The notes under the pieces: generated by a model
The model's input: the letters and a program-made list of their open reading frames with translations, nothing else
What the model was told of the DNA's origin: nothing
Databases searched by the model: none
Made by a program: the position numbers and the translations under genes
Assembly: GCF_901709675.1 (NCBI RefSeq)
Contig: NC_051096.1
Coordinates: forward strand, 3,873,001-3,937,000
DNA length: 64,000 bases
Direction: 5' to 3'
Origin: Syngnathus acus
Lineage: Eukaryota; Chordata; Actinopteri; Syngnathiformes; Syngnathidae
In this document: positions 60,407 through 64,000 of the stretch, piece after piece
How positions within the stretch are numbered: position 1 is the first letter of the stretch
How the letters are laid out: every line of letters begins with the position of its first letter

Positions 60407-63400
60407 ATAGTTTTTAGTTTTTCTGCCGGTCAATGCTATTTTCTTTCATCTTCAAGTGCCGCAAAATTGCACAAAAAATATCAAGATCCTAACTCCATTA
60501 CCTGCCTTATATTTTGAAAACGAAACCATTAGACATTCCCGTACCTGTCGTCCTTGCATCACAAACACCAACCTTGCTTTTTTTATTTTTTATTCCGTCA
60601 CTACAATTTCAATTCATCTCAGACTGATGTCAGGTGGCGGCCATTGTCACCAGCGGGCAACCCTCCCCTCATCATTCCCTCGTAGCCCTCCGATCATGAC
60701 CACCCCCCGCCGGACGGCAACCTCTTTAACATCCCATTGTACCCCTGTCGAGATCCATGCTGATTTCATCTCCCCCTTATAGCTGAGGGCAGCTCATGCT
60801 CGTGGCGCTATCTCTCCGCATCTCTCTTTGAACTCATCCATCTCGGTGATTGTGCCTGCCCACCGGCCATAAAAACCTTCCGAAGCCATTTCCAGACTTA
60901 AATGGGCCCCCGAGTTTGAGCACAGATTTCAAGGTTAAACCTCCCCGCCTGAGTCGTAGTTGTTACTTGTTCGGATTTATCTCAAGTTTACTTTTCAATT
61001 TCTCTTCTACTGCCTGTAACAAAACTTTAACACTGGCGTTAGTTTGATGTTTTTACACAAAGCAGGCGTCCAAATTTCTGCGGTTTGAGATTACGTAATA
61101 CCGCACAGATCATCACTTCGCTATTCAAAAGTGCCTCTTTTATAACCTCGGATATCTGCAATTAAAAAAACATTTGCCATCTCCGTCTGTTAATAAAACA
61201 CATTTTTCAGCTCTTTGAGCCCGAGCAAATCTCACCGTAGCCGTAACTGACTTGACTCTGTGTGCCGAATCTGGCATGAGAACACAAAGCACAAAAATGT
61301 TAATCCGCTTGGAGGTGCATGCATACGGGAGAAGCAGGAGGTTGGGTTATGAAGAGTGCATTTCAATATCTGAAGCCTTAAAGGTTCCTGAAAACAACAA
61401 TAACCTAAGTGTGAACCAGATTCTGCAATTGCAGGATGCTGCTGTGTGCTGACGATTTTCTATCCCCGTACTTGTGACGACCCCGAGCCGACTTTAGCCG
61501 AGGAGCTGCTTCCATATGTTCCATAGTACTGCGCTGAAAATATAATATCTTTGTTTTCAATAATACAAAAATACTTCTTTTGGATCTCTGACTCATGCCA
61601 CCTTCATCTCTCTCAACTTCATTTGCACTTTTCACACAGAGCAAAAGAATAGTGACACACTGACTGGATCTGAAACTAACCGACTCTCATATCTCAATAC
61701 AGGTGGTCTTAACCAAGTGTTGGTACTAATAACTAAAAAAAAAAAAAAAGGTCACTTCAATTTAATTTGTTCTGATGGAAAACCCAAGAAGAAAAAGCAT
61801 AGCAAAATTATCAGTAATTTTTTGGGGGGGGAATTTTATGTATCAAAAGTACTAGTGGTATCGGTACTTGGTATCGGTACAGCTGAAAAAAAGAAAAAAA
61901 AAAATTATTATACATTATATCATTATTATATTATACTACATATAATATATTATTATAATATATTATTAGTAGTTTATATATATCCACTATAAATAACATT
62001 TGGTATCTTTACATCCTTCTGCTGCAAGGCAGCTTTCGCCAGCTGTGACTGTTCAAAAAACAGACATGAATGCAAAACAAGGAAACCCAAAAGCTTGTAG
62101 CGTAAATTGATTTACTTGCCCGCACAACCATTTGCATATGTTTAAAATACAAGAAGGGTTCCACATCCTTACAGAGCAAAGATTTGTTTATTTGCACACA
62201 CTGTCGTGCTTAGAGTTGTCCCATCTGCATTACAAAGAGAATGCAGCATGTCCACGAAGCTCAGACATGGGCTTATTCCTCGTATATACAGCTTCGTATT
62301 ATATTCACCCCCCCCATGCGTGATTTTTATGAAATATGTGTAATGAACAGGGAGGAGAATGACAATTTGTTGCAAGAGCGCCGCGACGGAAGTATGTGAC
62401 ATAACTTCAAATTGGAAGTCGTTTCCCTCTGGAGTCTGCACGCTGCGAGTGTATGTATATGCATGAGAGGGTAAACAAAGAAGATCCTTGCTCTCGACTG
62501 AGGAAAGTCAGAGAGTGAGGGTTGTTAAAACATTTAAGGAAAAGTTGAATTTACATAGAGAGAGTCTGTTAAGGTGATTGTAAAAACTGACTTGTAAGTA
62601 AGAATGCAGAAAATATATCAATTTGTTTATCCGCTGCTTATTAATTAACTCAAAGGCAGCATAAAGCATCACAACCGGGATTTCAAACCAGATATTCATA
62701 GGAGTTTAAAATATGCAAATCAAATAAACTGAGAGGAAATGAAAACTATTACGGCAGCGTTGAGAAGCCAACAAATGTGCAGCATTTACTTTTTATAATG
62801 AAAAGGGAATGAAGCAAATAAACATCTCTCGACTTCAGGGGTGCGGCGATATGACAAGCAAACTAATTGAGACCAACAACTTCCAGCTGACAAAAAAATG
62901 GACACTTCATTAGGTACACCAGCGTGAGGTGTCAAGACCGATCGTCTCACAAAGATCATGTGACATATTGCGTAACCTGTCACCGATGACCCGTGAAGTG
63001 CGCAAAGCTCTGTGATCTCAAGTTTCCGGGTCAAGACAGCAAGGCGCGGCCGTGTGAACGCTGCCGTGATCTGACATTTCCCAAAGTCACATTGAGTCAA
63101 CTCACAATCGAGTGACAAGGAATAATGCAATGTGTGAACACATTGGGAGGAATAAAACACCTGATTCCAATATCTTCTCCACATTGCATTCAGGAACTGA
63201 AAATAAGTTCTTCAGAGAGATTTTAAACATTTTTATGTACTTTTTTCATTAGCATTTAACATCTCACAGATGATCATCCATCCATCCGTCTGTCTGTCGG
63301 ACGGCCAATTAGAGGGGCAGCTTGTGGGGAAGGCCGGCGAATGAGGTGCTGGGAGATGAAGAGCATAGCAGGGCATGAGAAGCCTGATGAGGGTCAAAAG

Positions 63401-64000
63401 AGCCCGACGGCCATCAACAGCTGATGTAAAACTCAGTCTGATCATCGCCTCTCAGCAGCCCTAAAGAGACGCGGCGGAGGGTGTCCTTTTTTCTTCCGCC
63501 TTTTTAATGGGCTGCCTTTTCCCCTCTCTCCTTTCCACGCTGCGTCGAGCTACAGAAAGACACTTTGATGGACGCCCACTCATGTGTCCCTCCGTCTCTC
63601 GCTGTTTCCCCCCCACTCGGGGTGTCGCGCCTCCCCATGCGTCTTCTCCTCAGAACCGGCCTTCTGATGGCTAGCTGCGTCTTTTGTTTTTGTTATTTCT
63701 CTTGCCGTCACGCTGCTCGACAACATTTGTCCTCACGCCTCTTCAATCTCTCCATGCTGTTTGATAGACTTTTGAAGATCTCACCACATGGATCTTTGGT
63801 AACGACGACTCCCTTTTTGATTTTCTTTTCTATCATTTATCCATCTTATAATTAGCTCCCTCAAGCTCTGTGTGGTCAAACAAATTGACCAGAGAAAAAC
63901 AGATGCTTCATTTTAGGAATTTCTTACAATGGTGAGAATTTGTTTGCGTAATGTAGCACATTTAGTCTACTTATCCGATGTTGAAATGGAAAATCGGGAT
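60407..64000. other. No gene recognised
   Basis: 3.6 kb with no recognisable exon. Simple AT repeats lie at about 61905-61985. At 62899-62920 a 22-bp piece matches the start of the 226-bp array unit with one mismatch, a dispersed copy of that palindromic motif. Confidence 0.45.

Overview
This window is animal nuclear DNA, almost certainly from a teleost fish and probably a percomorph with a compact genome. The genes have many short exons, GT-AG introns often only 80-300 bp long, AATAAA signals, CpG-poor intergenic DNA, MITE-type DNA transposons of the kind common in fish, and vertebrate protein families. I cannot name the species. Nothing prokaryotic or viral was seen.

Layout. 1-2.7 kb: no firm gene, one weak candidate exon on the minus strand. 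2.7-5.7 kb (+): THAP7-type zinc-finger gene, 4 coding exons, 418 aa. 6.1-9.6 kb (+): small S100 gene of the A14/A16 type, 3 coding exons, 103 aa, ending in a CAAX-like tail. 11.2-16.2 kb (+): class 4 semaphorin resembling SEMA4A, 13 coding exons, 763 aa, one intron of the GC-AG type. 16.7-19.8 kb (+): four-pass MS4A family gene, 8 coding exons, 254 aa. 20.25-28.4 kb: a large satellite-like array of 33 head-to-tail 226-bp units, apparently grown inside one fold-back MITE. 28.8-36.6 kb (-): PTP4A2 (PRL-2) phosphatase, 5 coding exons, 168 aa, with a leader that appears to carry a spliced 35-codon upstream ORF. 39.1-41.7 kb: a MITE next to a 2-kb block of interstitial telomere-like repeat with a 419-449 bp higher-order period. 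41.7-64 kb: about 22 kb with no recognisable exon, holding copies of two MITE families and simple repeats.

The five genes are unrelated in function: a chromatin repressor, a calcium-binding-family protein, an axon-guidance/immune ligand, a tetraspan membrane protein and a prenylated phosphatase. They form no operon-like unit. Exon coordinates were worked out by hand from reading frame and splice signals. Each coding sum is a multiple of three and every junction keeps frame.

The best leads for follow-up are the PTP4A2 leader uORF, the homogenised 226-bp array with a DR1-like nuclear-receptor site in every unit, and the CAAX-like end of the S100 protein.
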